A stretch of 64,000 nt of DNA from Microbacterium pullorum (GCF_014836535.1 NZ_JACSQP010000003.1:16483-80482), one strand, 5' to 3'; positions 9,160 through 18,774 are shown, numbered from the stretch's first letter. Numbers and translations are program-made. Notes: a model not told the origin generated them from the sequence alone.

Positions 9160-9197
9160 TTCGCATCCGACTCTCGGCCGGGAGAGCCGGATGCGAA
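9160..9197. repeat. Long inverted repeat between LysM gene and lexA
   Basis: Arms 9160-9175 and 9182-9197 (TTCGCATCCGACTCTC and its complement with one mismatch) enclose GGCCGG. In the LysM transcript it would form a 16-bp hairpin about 20 nt before the start codon. The arms contain GCATCC/GGATGC, the over-represented motif of this window. Confidence 0.7.
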
Positions 9198-9205
9198 GTT
9201 CTCTT

Positions 9206-9221
9206 CCGAAGTTATCTTCGA
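9206..9221. promoter_or_regulatory. Candidate LexA operator of lexA and LysM gene
   Basis: CCGAAGTTATCTTCGA keeps the CGAA-6 nt-TTCGA outer halves of the Gram-positive SOS box (consensus CGAAC-4 nt-GTTCG) with changes at the inner C and G. It lies in the spacer directly upstream of the TAGACT -10 box of lexA, an ideal position for autorepression. Confidence 0.6.
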
Positions 9222-9226
9222 TGTTT

Positions 9227-9232
9227 TAGACT
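9227..9232 (+). promoter_or_regulatory. -10 box of lexA
   Basis: TAGACT, with the SOS box in its 17-nt upstream spacer and a weak -35 TTCCGA at 9204-9209. It predicts a leader of roughly 150 nt before the lexA start. Confidence 0.5.
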
Positions 9233-9391
9233 GTCAAGCACGAACCCGAATCGCAGATCGATCGCACGCGACACGCGTGCCCTTCGCCCCCGCGGCATCC
9301 GTCACCGGATACGGTTTCGACAGGAGCACCCCACCACGGACCTCCGACATTCGAAGACCGCTGCCCCACGCGGCGAGACGGGAGAGGCGAG

Positions 9392-10090
9392 ATGACCGAC
9401 GCGACACCGGGCGGGCGCGACCGCGCGCACGACCGGCCCCAGACGCGCCGCCGCAAGAGCCTGAGCGACAAGCAGCTCGCCATCCTCGAGGTGATCCAGC
9501 GCTCCATCGCCCGTCACGGCTATCCGCCGAGCATGCGCGAGATCGGCGACGCGGTGGGGCTGAAGTCACTGTCGAGCGTGACGCATCAGCTCAACCAGCT
9601 CGAGCTCAGCGGCTACCTGCGCCGCGACGCCGGCAAGACGCGCGCCATGGAGGTGCTCATCGACCTCCCCGGCACCGCCGCCGAGAACCCGGCCGACGCG
9701 GCGCCGTCGCTGGGCGACGCCGCCCTCGTGCCGCTGGTGGGACGCATCGCCGCGGGCGTTCCGATCACGGCCGACCAGCATGTGGAGGAGATCTTCCCGC
9801 TGCCGCGCCAGCTCGTGGGCAAGGGCGACCTGTTCATGCTCAAGGTCAGCGGCGAATCGATGATCGACGCCGCCATCTGCGACGGCGACTGGGTCGTGGT
9901 GCGCTCCCAGGCCACCGCCGACAACGGCGACATCGTCGCTGCCATGCTCGACGGCGAGGCCACCGTGAAGACCTTCCGCCAGCGCGACGGCCACACCTGG
10001 CTGCTGCCGCGCAACAGCGCGTTCGAACCGATCCTGGGCGACGAGGCCGTCGTGCTCGGCAAGATCGTGGCGGTGCTGCGCGCCGTATAG
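9392..10090 (+). CDS. lexA: LexA repressor
   Basis: SOS master repressor, 232 residues. A winged helix-turn-helix DNA-binding domain (about 24-88, [15 protein letters not shown]) is joined to an S24 latent protease domain. The autocleavage bond is Ala121-Gly122 (GRIAAGVP); catalytic Ser156 (SGESMID) and Lys193 (EATVKTF) are present. The ATG has GGGAGAGGCGAG upstream. Convergent with metE across a shared hairpin terminator. Confidence 0.97.
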   Translation: MTDATPGGRDRAHDRPQTRRRKSLSDKQLAILEVIQRSIARHGYPPSMREIGDAVGLKSLSSVTHQLNQLELSGYLRRDAGKTRAMEVLIDLPGTAAENPADAAPSLGDAALVPLVGRIAAGVPITADQHVEEIFPLPRQLVGKGDLFMLKVSGESMIDAAICDGDWVVVRSQATADNGDIVAAMLDGEATVKTFRQRDGHTWLLPRNSAFEPILGDEAVVLGKIVAVLRAV

Positions 10091-10112
10091 GCACCGGAGC
10101 GACGACACGCGA

Positions 10113-10145
10113 AGAGGGGATGCCGCGACCTGCGGCATCCCCTCT
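10113..10145. terminator. Bidirectional terminator between lexA and metE
   Basis: Perfect 14-bp stem (arms 10113-10126 and 10132-10145, AGAGGGGATGCCGC) with loop GACCT, between convergent genes. Both arms contain GGATGCC. Confidence 0.85.
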
Positions 10146-10173
10146 CGTCATCGCGTGAGGCGCGTCGGGCGCG

Positions 10174-12504
10174 TCAGACCTGCACGGCCAGCTGCTCGCG
10201 GATGGCGCGGGTGGCCGCGACGAGGTTGCGCAGCGACGCGACCGTCTCGTCGTACCCGCGGGTCTTCAGCCCGCAGTCGGGGTTGACCCAGACCTGGCCG
10301 AGCGGCAGTTCGTCGACGGCACGCTGCAGCAGCCCGGCGATCTCGTCGACCGACGGCACCCGCGGCGAGTGGATGTCGTAGACGCCCGGCCCGATCCCGC
10401 GGGAGAACCCCGACGTGCGGATGTCGGCGATCACCTCGCCGCGGCTGCGCGCCGCTTCGATCGAGGTGACGTCGGCGTCGAGCGCCGCGATCGCGTCGAT
10501 GACGACGGCGAACTCGGAGTAGCACAGGTGCGTGTGCACCTGCGTGCCGGGCGCCGCGGCGGCGGTCGCGAGGCGGAACGAGCCCACCGACCAGTCGAGG
10601 TACGCCGGCTGCTGGGCCTGCGTGAGCGGCAGCAGCTCCCGCAGCGCCGGCTCGTCGACCTGCACGATGCGGATGCCAGCGGCTTCGAGGTCGGCGATCT
10701 CGTCGCGCAGCGCCAGCGCGACCTGGTCGGCCGTCTCACCCAGCGGCTGGTCGTCGCGCACGAACGACCACGCCAGGATCGTCACCGGCCCGGTCAGCAT
10801 GCCCTTGACGTGCTTGCCGGTGAGGCTCTGCGCGAAGGTCGACCAGCCGACCGTGATGGGCGCGGGCCGCGACACGTCGCCCCAGAGGATCGACGGCCTG
10901 GTCGCGCGGGACCCGTAGGACTGCACCCAGCCGTTCACGGTCACCGCGAAGCCGTCGAGGTGCTCGGCGAAGTACTGCACCATGTCGTTGCGCTCCGCCT
11001 CACCGTGCACGAGCACGTCGAGGTCGAGATCCTCCTGCAGCCGCACGACGCGGCGGATCTCGTCGCGGAGGAACTCTTCGTACTCTGCTGCGGTCCCCTC
11101 TCCGCTCGCGTGCCGCGCGCGGGCGCGGCGGATGTCACCGGTCTGCGGGAACGAGCCGATCGTCGTGGTGGGGAGCACGGGCAGGCCGAGGGTCTCCCGC
11201 TGCACGGCCTCGCGCTCGTCGGCGGATCCGCGTCGGTAGTCCGCCGGCGTCAACGCGGCCGCCCGCGCGCGCACCGCGCCGTCGCGCACGCCCGGGGCCG
11301 AGCGGCGGTCGGCGAGGGCGGCCGATGCCGCGTCGAGCTCGACGCCGATGGCGTCGCGGCCGCCGTCGAGTCCGGTCGCGAGGGTCACGACCTGGCCGAC
11401 CTTCTCATCGGCGAACGCCAGCCACGACGCCAGGTGCGGGTCGAGGTGCGGTTCGTCGTCGACGTCGTGCGGCACGTGCTGCAGCGACGTGGAGGTGCCG
11501 GCGGCGACGGCAGCCGCGCCGAGCGTGCGGAGGGCGTCCAGGCGTCCCCACGCGGCATCCAGGTCGCCACGCCAGATGTTGCGGCCGTCGATCACGCCGC
11601 CCACGAGCGTCTTCGCGGCGAGCCCGTCGACGGCGGGCGGCTGCGCGCCGCGGTGCAGGTCGATCGCGATGGCCTCGACGGGGGACGCGGCGAGCGCCGT
11701 CCACGCCTCGGCGGACAGCTGCGCGTAGCCGGCGGCCACGACGATCGCCGGGCGGTCGGCTTCGTCCCCGAGCACCCGGTAGGCGGTCGCCGCGGCGGCG
11801 GCGAGTGCGGCGGGCGACGCCGGCAGGCTTTCGCTCACGAGAGCGGGCTCGTCCAGCTGCACCCACTGCGCTCCGGCCGCGCGCAGCGACGCGAGCAGCT
11901 CGACGTACACCGGCAGCAGGTCGTCGAGGCGGGTGAGCGGATCGAATCCCTCGGGGGCGGCATCCGTGGGCTTCGCCAGCGCCAGCAGGGTCACCGGCCC
12001 CACGATCACGGGACGCACCGTCACGCCGTCGGCGCGGGCCTCGGCGACCTGGCGGGCGAACCGGTCGGTCGACAGCGCGAAGGTCGTCTCCGGTCCGATC
12101 TCGGGAACGAGGTAGTGGTAGTTCGTGTCGAACCACTTGGTCATCTCCAGCGGCGCGCGCTCCCCCTCGCCGCGCGCGGCGGTGAAGTAGGCCGGGAGCC
12201 CGATGGTCCCGTCGGCGTCGCGCAGGTCGGCGAACCTCTCAGGCAGCGCGCCCACCGCCACGGCCGCGTCGAGCACCTGGTCGTAGTACGAGAAGCTCTC
12301 GGGGATCGCGGAGTCGGTGCGGCCGAGTCCGAGCGCCGCCAGCCGCTCCCGGGTGGCGCGCCGCACGGCGGCGGCCTGTCGCTCGAGCTCGGTCTCGTCG
12401 ATCTTGCCGGCCCAGTGGGCCTCGACGGCGCGCTTGAGCTCGCGCCGGCGTCCGATGCGGGGGTAGCCGAGGATCGTTCCGGCGGGGAAAGGGGCGGTGG
12501 TCAT
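10174..12504 (-). CDS. metE: Cobalamin-independent methionine synthase
   Basis: Transfers a methyl group from 5-methyltetrahydropteroyltriglutamate to homocysteine without B12; 776 residues, two-barrel architecture. The C-terminal catalytic barrel shows the zinc ligands in HTHLCYSEF (His, Cys), an upstream Glu, and NPDCGLKTR (Cys); VLVHGEAERNDMVQYF is also conserved. The ATG overlaps the metF stop by 4 bp, so MetF supplies the methyl donor from the same transcript. No B12 or SAM riboswitch was recognised upstream of the pair. Confidence 0.97.
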   Translation of the reverse strand: MTTAPFPAGTILGYPRIGRRRELKRAVEAHWAGKIDETELERQAAAVRRATRERLAALGLGRTDSAIPESFSYYDQVLDAAVAVGALPERFADLRDADGTIGLPAYFTAARGEGERAPLEMTKWFDTNYHYLVPEIGPETTFALSTDRFARQVAEARADGVTVRPVIVGPVTLLALAKPTDAAPEGFDPLTRLDDLLPVYVELLASLRAAGAQWVQLDEPALVSESLPASPAALAAAAATAYRVLGDEADRPAIVVAAGYAQLSAEAWTALAASPVEAIAIDLHRGAQPPAVDGLAAKTLVGGVIDGRNIWRGDLDAAWGRLDALRTLGAAAVAAGTSTSLQHVPHDVDDEPHLDPHLASWLAFADEKVGQVVTLATGLDGGRDAIGVELDAASAALADRRSAPGVRDGAVRARAAALTPADYRRGSADEREAVQRETLGLPVLPTTTIGSFPQTGDIRRARARHASGEGTAAEYEEFLRDEIRRVVRLQEDLDLDVLVHGEAERNDMVQYFAEHLDGFAVTVNGWVQSYGSRATRPSILWGDVSRPAPITVGWSTFAQSLTGKHVKGMLTGPVTILAWSFVRDDQPLGETADQVALALRDEIADLEAAGIRIVQVDEPALRELLPLTQAQQPAYLDWSVGSFRLATAAAAPGTQVHTHLCYSEFAVVIDAIAALDADVTSIEAARSRGEVIADIRTSGFSRGIGPGVYDIHSPRVPSVDEIAGLLQRAVDELPLGQVWVNPDCGLKTRGYDETVASLRNLVAATRAIREQLAVQV

Positions 12505-13460
12505 GATGCGTTCTCCATCTGTGGGGTGAGGATGCCGGCCCGGCGAAGGACGGCGAGGACGATCTCGTGGTCGTTGAAGGCGTACAGGTGCACTCCCGGG
12601 GCGCCACCGGCCACGACGTCGCGGGCGAGCCGCGCGGCGGCGTCGATGCCGATCTCGCGCTGACCCTCGGCGGTCGGCTCGACTTCCAGCGCGATCGCGA
12701 GCTCGGCGGGCAGCTCCTCGCCGGTCAGTTCCAGCACGCGGCGCAGCCGCGCGGGGGACGTGATCGGCATGATGCCGGGCAGGAGCGGGATGGTGACCCC
12801 CGCGGCCCGCGCCCGCTCGACGAACGCGAGGTACACGTCGGGGTGGAAGAACAGCTGCGTCACGGCGAACGTCGCCCCGGCGGCCTGTTTGGCCAGGAGC
12901 GCGTCGAGGTGCTGGCCGGCGTGACGCGAACGCGGGTGCCCGGAGGGGAACGCCGCCACCGCGATCTGCACCCGTCGGCGCCGCTCGACGCGCGCGGCGG
13001 CCGGAATGCCGGGGATCTCCCCCTCGGTGTAGGGCGAACGCTCCGCCTGCACCCGCTCGATCAGCTGCACCAGCTGCGCGGCGCTCTCGAGATCACCGAG
13101 GAACGGGTCGCCCTCCGCGTGACCTGCCGGCGGGTCACCGCGCAGCGCCAGGAAGCTCGTGATGTCGGCGTCGAGGAACTCGCGGATCAGCGCCGTCGCG
13201 CCGGCGTAGGTGTTGCCGACGCAGGTGAGGTGCGCCAGCGGCTCGACGGTTGTCGTGCGGCGGATGTGACGCAGCACGTCGAGCGAGCGACCGCCGGTGG
13301 AGCCGCCGGCGCCGTAGGTGACCGAGAGGAAGCTCGGACGGGCATCGGCGAGACGACGGATGGTCTCATGGAGGCCGATCGTCCCGGCCTGCGTGCGCGG
13401 CGGGTACAGCTCGAACGAGAACGGCACGGCTGGCGCGGAAGCAGCGGGCAGCGGGCTCAT
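12501..13460 (-). CDS. metF: Methylenetetrahydrofolate reductase
   Basis: FAD-dependent TIM-barrel enzyme reducing 5,10-methylene-THF to 5-methyl-THF, 319 residues. FSFELYPPRT near the N-terminus holds the catalytic Glu, SVTYGAGGST is the conserved family block and LALRGDPP the flavin-binding loop. The ATG at 13460 has GAGGAG 4 nt upstream and is preferred over an earlier in-frame GTG. First gene of metF-metE. Confidence 0.95.
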   Translation of the reverse strand: MSPLPAASAPAVPFSFELYPPRTQAGTIGLHETIRRLADARPSFLSVTYGAGGSTGGRSLDVLRHIRRTTTVEPLAHLTCVGNTYAGATALIREFLDADITSFLALRGDPPAGHAEGDPFLGDLESAAQLVQLIERVQAERSPYTEGEIPGIPAAARVERRRRVQIAVAAFPSGHPRSRHAGQHLDALLAKQAAGATFAVTQLFFHPDVYLAFVERARAAGVTIPLLPGIMPITSPARLRRVLELTGEELPAELAIALEVEPTAEGQREIGIDAAARLARDVVAGGAPGVHLYAFNDHEIVLAVLRRAGILTPQMENAS

Positions 13461-13644
13461 GTCGCTCCTCAGGTAGCAGGCTGCGGCCGGACGGCCGCGA
13501 CCACGCACGGGTGTGCGTTTCTCGCGGGCGGGTGCCGGGCTCGGCTGTCGCTCCTGCCCGACCCCTGCGGGTCCGGCGACGATGGCCCTAAGGTAACGAC
13601 CCGAGGCGGGGTCGCGGTCGCATGTGACGATCTGTGTCGCCGCG

Positions 13645-13650
13645 TAACGT
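13645..13650 (+). promoter_or_regulatory. -10 box of leaderless S9 peptidase gene
   Basis: TAACGT ends 7 nt before the ATG at 13658; no Shine-Dalgarno sequence is present. Confidence 0.5.
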
Positions 13651-13657
13651 GGATCGC

Positions 13658-15574
13658 ATGGTCGACGTGCTCCCCTACGGTTCCTGGCCCTCCCCGCTTT
13701 CGGCGGCCGACGTGTCGGCGGCGTCGCCCCGATTTGAGGGCGCGCGCTTCGTCGGCGACGAGGTGTGGTGGGGTGAGACGGTCCCCGCCGAGGGCGGCCG
13801 CACCGCGGTGCGACGACGGATGCCGGACGGAACCACCGCCGACGTGCTGCCCGCGCCGTGGAGCGCGCGCTCCCGCGTGCACGAGTACGGCGGTGGCGCG
13901 TGGACGGCCTCCGCCGACGGCGTCCTGTACTTCGTCGACAGGGCCGACCAGCGCGTGTACGCGCTGCGGCCCGGGGGCGACCCCGCTCCCCTCACCCCCG
14001 CCGACGGCGACGTGCGCTACGGCGGACTCACGTGGCAGCGCGGCACCCTGCTGGCCGTCTGCGAGGACCACCGCGCACCCGGTGTGCCGCGCCGCGCGAT
14101 CGTCGCCGTCCCCGTCGACGGCGGTGCGGTGAGCGAACTCGCCGGCGGCAGCGATTTCGTCGCGCACCCCGCGCTCTCCCCCGACGGCACCCACCTCGCG
14201 TGGATCGCCTGGGACCACCCCGACATGGCGTGGGATCGCAGTCGTCTCATGGTCGGGCGCATCGCCGGCGGGGTCGTCACCTCGCCGCGGGCGCTGTCGT
14301 CGGGGACCACCTCGGCATTGCAGCCGCAGTGGCTCGACGACGACCGGCTCGTCTACGCCGATGATCCGAGCGGCCGGTGGAACCTGTGGTGCCGGTCGAT
14401 CTCGACGGATGCCGCGCCGGTGCCGCTCGCCCCGGCGGACGCCGACACCGGCGGGCCACTGTGGGTGCTCGGGGAGCGCTGGTTCGCGGTGCTGGCGGAC
14501 GACCGCGTCGTCGCGGTGCGCACCCACGGCGACGACGAACTCGTCCTGATCGGCCCGGATGACGCGGTGACCCCCCTTCCCGTCCCGACCACGGCGGGGG
14601 TCTCGATCGACGACGTCGCCGGGTCACGCATGCTTCTCACCGGTGGCGGCACCGACCGCCCTGCGGGTCTGTGGCTCGTGGACGTCGACAGGCCCCTCGA
14701 CGCGCAGCCGCTCGTCGGCGGCGTCCCCGCCTGGGACACGGCGTGGCTGCCGCGCCCCCGCGCGGTGACCTTCTCGGGACCTCACGGCCCCGTGCACGCT
14801 TACGACTACCCGCCCACCAACCCGCAGGTGGTCGCTCCCGACGGCGAACTGCCGCCCTACGTCGTGTTCGTGCACGGCGGGCCCACGTCGCACGTCGCCG
14901 CCGCAGCGTCCGGCAAGATCGCCTACCTCACCAGCCGGGGCATCGGCGTGCTCGATGTCAACTACGCCGGCTCCAGCGGCTACGGCCGCGCGTACCGCGA
15001 CCGACTGCGCGGCCAGTGGGGCGTCGCCGATGTCGACGACGTCGCCGCGGCGGCGGCGGGCTTGGCCGGCGAGGGCCGGGCGGATGCCGCACGCCTGGCG
15101 ATCGCCGGCGGCTCGGCCGGCGGGTGGACCGTCCTGTCGGCGCTCGTGGGCACCGACGTCTTCGCCGCGGGCATCTCCCGCTACGGCGTCGGCGATGCCC
15201 GCACCCTCGCCGAGGACACGCATGACTTCGAGGCGCGCTACCTCGACGGCCTGATCGGCCCGCTCCCGGGTGCCGAGGAGCTGTATCTGCAGCGGTCGCC
15301 GCTGCGCCGGCCCGACGGGTTCCGCGTGCCGGTGCTGCTGCTGCAGGGTGCCGACGACGAGGTGGTGCCGCCGTCGCAGTCCGAGGCGATCCGCGACGCC
15401 CTCGCCGCCCGGGGCATCCCCCATGCCTACGTGCTCTACGAGGGCGAGGGCCACGGCTTCCGGCGCGCGGAGACCGTCGTGCACGCGCTCGAATCGGAGC
15501 TGGCGTTCCTCGGGCAGGTGTTCGGGTTCGACACCCCCGGCGTCCCGCCGGTGCCGCTCAGCCCCGCGCCCTGA
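13658..15574 (+). CDS. S9 family serine peptidase
   Basis: Prolyl oligopeptidase-family peptidase (dipeptidyl or acylaminoacyl peptidase type), about 638 residues, no signal peptide. An N-terminal beta-propeller with WD-like repeats (PDGTHLAWIAWDHP) precedes an alpha/beta-hydrolase domain with nucleophile GGSAGG, Asp in LLQGADDEVVPP and His in EGEGHGFRR. The oxyanion region is VFVHGGPTSH. Start at the second in-frame Met because a -10 box ends 7 nt before it. It stands alone between metF (divergent) and hflX (convergent). Substrate is unknown. Confidence 0.88.
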   Translation: MVDVLPYGSWPSPLSAADVSAASPRFEGARFVGDEVWWGETVPAEGGRTAVRRRMPDGTTADVLPAPWSARSRVHEYGGGAWTASADGVLYFVDRADQRVYALRPGGDPAPLTPADGDVRYGGLTWQRGTLLAVCEDHRAPGVPRRAIVAVPVDGGAVSELAGGSDFVAHPALSPDGTHLAWIAWDHPDMAWDRSRLMVGRIAGGVVTSPRALSSGTTSALQPQWLDDDRLVYADDPSGRWNLWCRSISTDAAPVPLAPADADTGGPLWVLGERWFAVLADDRVVAVRTHGDDELVLIGPDDAVTPLPVPTTAGVSIDDVAGSRMLLTGGGTDRPAGLWLVDVDRPLDAQPLVGGVPAWDTAWLPRPRAVTFSGPHGPVHAYDYPPTNPQVVAPDGELPPYVVFVHGGPTSHVAAAASGKIAYLTSRGIGVLDVNYAGSSGYGRAYRDRLRGQWGVADVDDVAAAAAGLAGEGRADAARLAIAGGSAGGWTVLSALVGTDVFAAGISRYGVGDARTLAEDTHDFEARYLDGLIGPLPGAEELYLQRSPLRRPDGFRVPVLLLQGADDEVVPPSQSEAIRDALAARGIPHAYVLYEGEGHGFRRAETVVHALESELAFLGQVFGFDTPGVPPVPLSPAP

Positions 15575-15585
15575 GCGACGCGCGG

Positions 15586-17142
15586 TCAGTCGTCGACGCG
15601 GAAGCGCTCGAGCTCTGCGGCCAGGCGAGGTGAGACGAAGGCGTGCAGCGCCGTGCCTTCCTCCTCGTGCGCCTGAGTGACGATGTGTCCGGTCTCGTGC
15701 GCGGCCGACACCAGGTCGCCTCGGTCGTAGGGCACGAGGGCCCGCACCTCCACCTCGGGAAGCGGCAGTGCCGCCTCGACGACCGTGCGCAGCTGCGCGA
15801 TGCCCTCACCCGTGCGCGACGACACGAACAGCGCGTCGGGCTCGAGACCCCGCAGCACCAGCCGGGTGTCGTCGTCGACGAGGTCGGACTTGTTGAACAC
15901 GACGATCTCGCGGATGTCGCGGGCGCCCACATCGCCGATGACGTCGCGCACGGTCGCCAACTGGCTGGCCGGGTCGGGGTGCGAGGCATCCACGACGTGC
16001 ACGATGACATCCGACCCCGCCACCTCTTCCAGCGTCGAGCGGAACGCCTCGACGAGCTGGTGCGGGAGGTTGCGGACGAACCCGACGGTGTCGGTGAGGG
16101 TGAACACGCGCCCATCGGTCGTCTCCGAGCGGCGCACCGTGGCATCCAGCGTCGCGAACAACGCGTTCTCGACCAGCACGCCGGCGCTGGTGAGCCGGTT
16201 CAGCAGACTCGACTTGCCGGCGTTGGTGTAGCCGGCGATCGCGACGGAAGGGATCGTGTGGCGCTTGCGCTCGGCTCGCTTCGCGTCACGGGCGGGCCCG
16301 AAATCACGGATCTGCCGACGCAGAATCGCCATGCGCGTGCGGATGCGGCGACGGTCGAGTTCGATCTTGGTCTCACCGGGTCCGCGCGAGCCCATGCCCG
16401 CGCCGCCGGCGCCCACCTGGCCACCGGCCTGGCGGCTCATCGAGTCGCCCCACCCGCGCAGGCGCGGGAGCAGGTACTCCAGCTGCGCGAGTTCGACCTG
16501 CGCCTTGCCCTCGCGGCTCTTGGCGTGCTGGCTGAAGATGTCGAGGATGACGGTCGTGCGGTCGATGACCTTGACCTTCACGACATCCTCCAGCGCGCGG
16601 CGCTGGCTGGGGGCGAGCTCGGTGTCGGCGATGACGGTGTCCGCCCCGACGGCGGCGACGATGTCGCGCAGTTCCTGCGCCTTGCCGCGCCCGACGTAGG
16701 TGGCCGGGTCCGGGTGCGGGCGACGCTGCAGCACACCGTCGAGCACGACAGCACCGGCCGTCTCGGCGAGGGCGGCGAGTTCGCGAAGCGAGTTCTCGGC
16801 GTCTTCCTGCGAACCCTGCGGGTACACACCCACGAGCACGACGTTCTCCAGCCGCAGCTGGCGGTACTCGACCTCGGTGACGTCCTCGAGCTCGGTCGAC
16901 AGCCCCGGCACGCGGCGCAGCGCCGCACGCTCCTCGCGGTCCCACTGCTCACCGTCACCGTCGCCGTACGCGGTCGCTGCGTCCTGCAGCGCCTGCGCGC
17001 CGCCGAGCACGCGGTTCTGTCCGCCCGTGCCGGTGAAGCTCGTCACCCGCGCTCCCTGACGCGCCTCAGCGCGCGCCAGCACCCGGTCGACAGGATCGAC
17101 CTCTGTCGATTCGGAGTCGCCGGGGGTGGTGGTGTCTGTCAT
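15586..17142 (-). CDS. hflX: Ribosome-associated GTPase HflX
   Basis: GTPase that splits or rescues stalled 70S ribosomes, about 518 residues, somewhat longer than E. coli HflX because of an acidic N-terminal extension. The HflX N-domain (DTVIADTELAPSQRRAL) and a glycine-rich linker (AGGAGMGSRGPGETKIE) precede a G domain with GYTNAGKSSLLN (G1), DTVGFVRNLP (G3) and NKSDLV (G4). Start at ATG 17142 with AAAGGA 4 nt upstream. A TAGAGT box at 17182-17187 is a candidate promoter. Confidence 0.94.
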   Translation of the reverse strand: MTDTTTPGDSESTEVDPVDRVLARAEARQGARVTSFTGTGGQNRVLGGAQALQDAATAYGDGDGEQWDREERAALRRVPGLSTELEDVTEVEYRQLRLENVVLVGVYPQGSQEDAENSLRELAALAETAGAVVLDGVLQRRPHPDPATYVGRGKAQELRDIVAAVGADTVIADTELAPSQRRALEDVVKVKVIDRTTVILDIFSQHAKSREGKAQVELAQLEYLLPRLRGWGDSMSRQAGGQVGAGGAGMGSRGPGETKIELDRRRIRTRMAILRRQIRDFGPARDAKRAERKRHTIPSVAIAGYTNAGKSSLLNRLTSAGVLVENALFATLDATVRRSETTDGRVFTLTDTVGFVRNLPHQLVEAFRSTLEEVAGSDVIVHVVDASHPDPASQLATVRDVIGDVGARDIREIVVFNKSDLVDDDTRLVLRGLEPDALFVSSRTGEGIAQLRTVVEAALPLPEVEVRALVPYDRGDLVSAAHETGHIVTQAHEEEGTALHAFVSPRLAAELERFRVDD

Positions 17143-17214
17143 GTATTCCTTTCGGGAAGCCGCGCCGAGCGGCATCCGTAAACTCTAGCTTTCTGCCCTG
17201 TGCGTGGCCTCCGC

Positions 17215-17220
17215 TACGCT
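17215..17220 (+). promoter_or_regulatory. -10 box of leaderless methyltransferase gene
   Basis: TACGCT ends 6 nt before the ATG at 17227. Confidence 0.5.
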
Positions 17221-17226
17221 CGCAGG

Positions 17227-17868
17227 ATGGGGAATGATCACTATTTCAGTGCGTCCCCGTCCAGTTCCTCTGATCTCCGCCGACTGCGCGTGACCCTCTC
17301 CGGTCGCCCGGTGGAGCTCACGACGGCGGGCGGGGTGTTCAGCCCGGATCACATCGACTCCGGTACCGCGGTTCTGCTGGCGAACACGCCGCCACCGCCG
17401 CCCGGCGGGCATCTGCTCGACATCGGGTGCGGCTGGGGACCGATCGCACTGTCGCTGGCGATGGATGCACCGCACTCCACCGTCTGGGCCGTCGATGTGA
17501 ACGAGCGGGCGTTGGATCTCGTCCGCCGCAACGCCGAGAAGCTGGGGCTCGACAACGTCAACGCCGTGCTCCCCGACGATGTTCCCGACGACATCTCGTT
17601 CCGAACGATCCGCTCCAACCCGCCGATCCGCGTGGGCAAGAGCGTGCTGCACGGTCTGATGCAGAGCTGGATCCCGCGCCTGGACGAACGCAGCGACGCG
17701 TGGCTCGTGGTGCAGCGAAACCTCGGATCCGATTCGCTGCAGCGCTGGCTGGATGCCACGTTCGCCGACGGCTACAGCGTGCACCGCACCGCGACGAGCC
17801 GCGGCTTCCGGGTGATCAAGGTGCGCAAGCACGGCGCGACCCCGACTGCGGAGATCACCCTCCCGTGA
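17227..17868 (+). CDS. RsmC-like class I methyltransferase
   Basis: Methyltransferase-small domain protein, 213 residues, resembling the catalytic half of 16S rRNA guanine-N2 methyltransferases. SAM-binding motif I is LLDIGCGWGPIALSLA (about residues 62-77) and motif IV is SNPPIRVGK, the NPP(Y/F/I) type used for nucleobase amino methylation. The E. coli RsmC N-terminal half is absent, as is usual for the short actinobacterial form. Start chosen at ATG 17227 because of the -10 box 6 nt before it. Convergent with dapF. Confidence 0.82.
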   Translation: MGNDHYFSASPSSSSDLRRLRVTLSGRPVELTTAGGVFSPDHIDSGTAVLLANTPPPPPGGHLLDIGCGWGPIALSLAMDAPHSTVWAVDVNERALDLVRRNAEKLGLDNVNAVLPDDVPDDISFRTIRSNPPIRVGKSVLHGLMQSWIPRLDERSDAWLVVQRNLGSDSLQRWLDATFADGYSVHRTATSRGFRVIKVRKHGATPTAEITLP

Positions 17869-17892
17869 CAGCCCCGCCCGCGCCCGCGCGGG

Positions 17893-18768
17893 TCAGGCCA
17901 GTGCGACCTCGCCGCTGAAGACGAGCGTCGCCGGCCCCGACAGCAGCACGTGCTCCCCATCATCGGCCTGACGCACCCGCACCCCGAGCGTGCCGCCGGG
18001 CACGTCGACGCGCCAGTGGTCGGGTGCGGCCTTGCCCGCCCACAGGCGCACGGCCAGGGCGGCCGCGGCAACGCCCGTGCCGCAGCTGAGGGTCTCGCCG
18101 ACGCCGCGTTCGAACACGCGCATCGTGATCGCCCCGACGCCGCCGCGCACGAGCGGGTCGGCCGGCACCACGAACTCGATGTTGGCGCCGTGACGCGGGG
18201 CCGGTTCGAGGATGGGCTGCACGGTGAGATCGAGGCCGTCGAGTTCGAGGTGGGTCGGCAGCGCGACGACGACGTGCGGGTTGCCGACGTCGATCCCCTG
18301 GCCGGGGCGTGCGACGTCGATCCCGCGGGCGCGCACCAGCACGTCACCCTCTTCGGCCCGCCAGACACCCAGGTCCACCTCGAAGCCGTCGTCCGACCGG
18401 GTGACCCGCTTGACGCCGGCACGCGTGCCGATGTCGAGGTGACCGCCCTCGGGCAGGTCGGCGAACCCGGTGTCGACGAGGTAGCGGGTGAAGACGCGCA
18501 TGCCGTTGCCGCACATCTCGGCGACGGAGCCGTCGGCGTTGCGGTAGTCCATGAACCACTCCGCGCCCGATTCCGCCGCCTCGCGGCCCACGGGCAGGCA
18601 GGCGGAGCGCACGACGCGCAGGATGCCGTCGCCGCCGATGCCGAAGCGCCGGTCGCAGAGCACGGCGACCTGGTCGTCGGAGAGGTCGATGGCGCCGTCG
18701 GGGTCGGCGACGATCACGAAGTCGTTGCCGGTGCCGTGGCCTTTGCTGAACGGGAGGGTCTGCGGCAT
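17893..18768 (-). CDS. dapF: Diaminopimelate epimerase
   Basis: Cofactor-independent racemase converting LL- to meso-diaminopimelate for peptidoglycan and lysine, 291 residues. The two catalytic cysteines are Cys86 (EMCGNGMR) and Cys229 (LSCGTGVA), one in each pseudo-symmetric half. The ATG at 18768 lies 6 nt from a TAGACT -10 box, suggesting a leaderless mRNA. With dapA and dapB also in the window, much of the DAP pathway is nearby but dispersed. Confidence 0.96.
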   Translation of the reverse strand: MPQTLPFSKGHGTGNDFVIVADPDGAIDLSDDQVAVLCDRRFGIGGDGILRVVRSACLPVGREAAESGAEWFMDYRNADGSVAEMCGNGMRVFTRYLVDTGFADLPEGGHLDIGTRAGVKRVTRSDDGFEVDLGVWRAEEGDVLVRARGIDVARPGQGIDVGNPHVVVALPTHLELDGLDLTVQPILEPAPRHGANIEFVVPADPLVRGGVGAITMRVFERGVGETLSCGTGVAAAALAVRLWAGKAAPDHWRVDVPGGTLGVRVRQADDGEHVLLSGPATLVFSGEVALA

Positions 18769-18774
18769 CCCGCC

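Noticed and set aside
13461-13657. SAM or cobalamin riboswitch before metF-metE
   Set aside because: None of the conserved cores of these riboswitches could be found; only general GC-rich inverted repeats are present.
12567-14132. Plus-strand 521-codon frame across metF and the S9 peptidase start
   Set aside because: Shadow frame; its second half is the peptidase read in the wrong frame and its first half is antisense to metF.
17869-17892. Terminator between the methyltransferase gene and dapF
   Set aside because: Only a short CCCGCGCGGG palindrome in a GC-rich gap; too weak to call.
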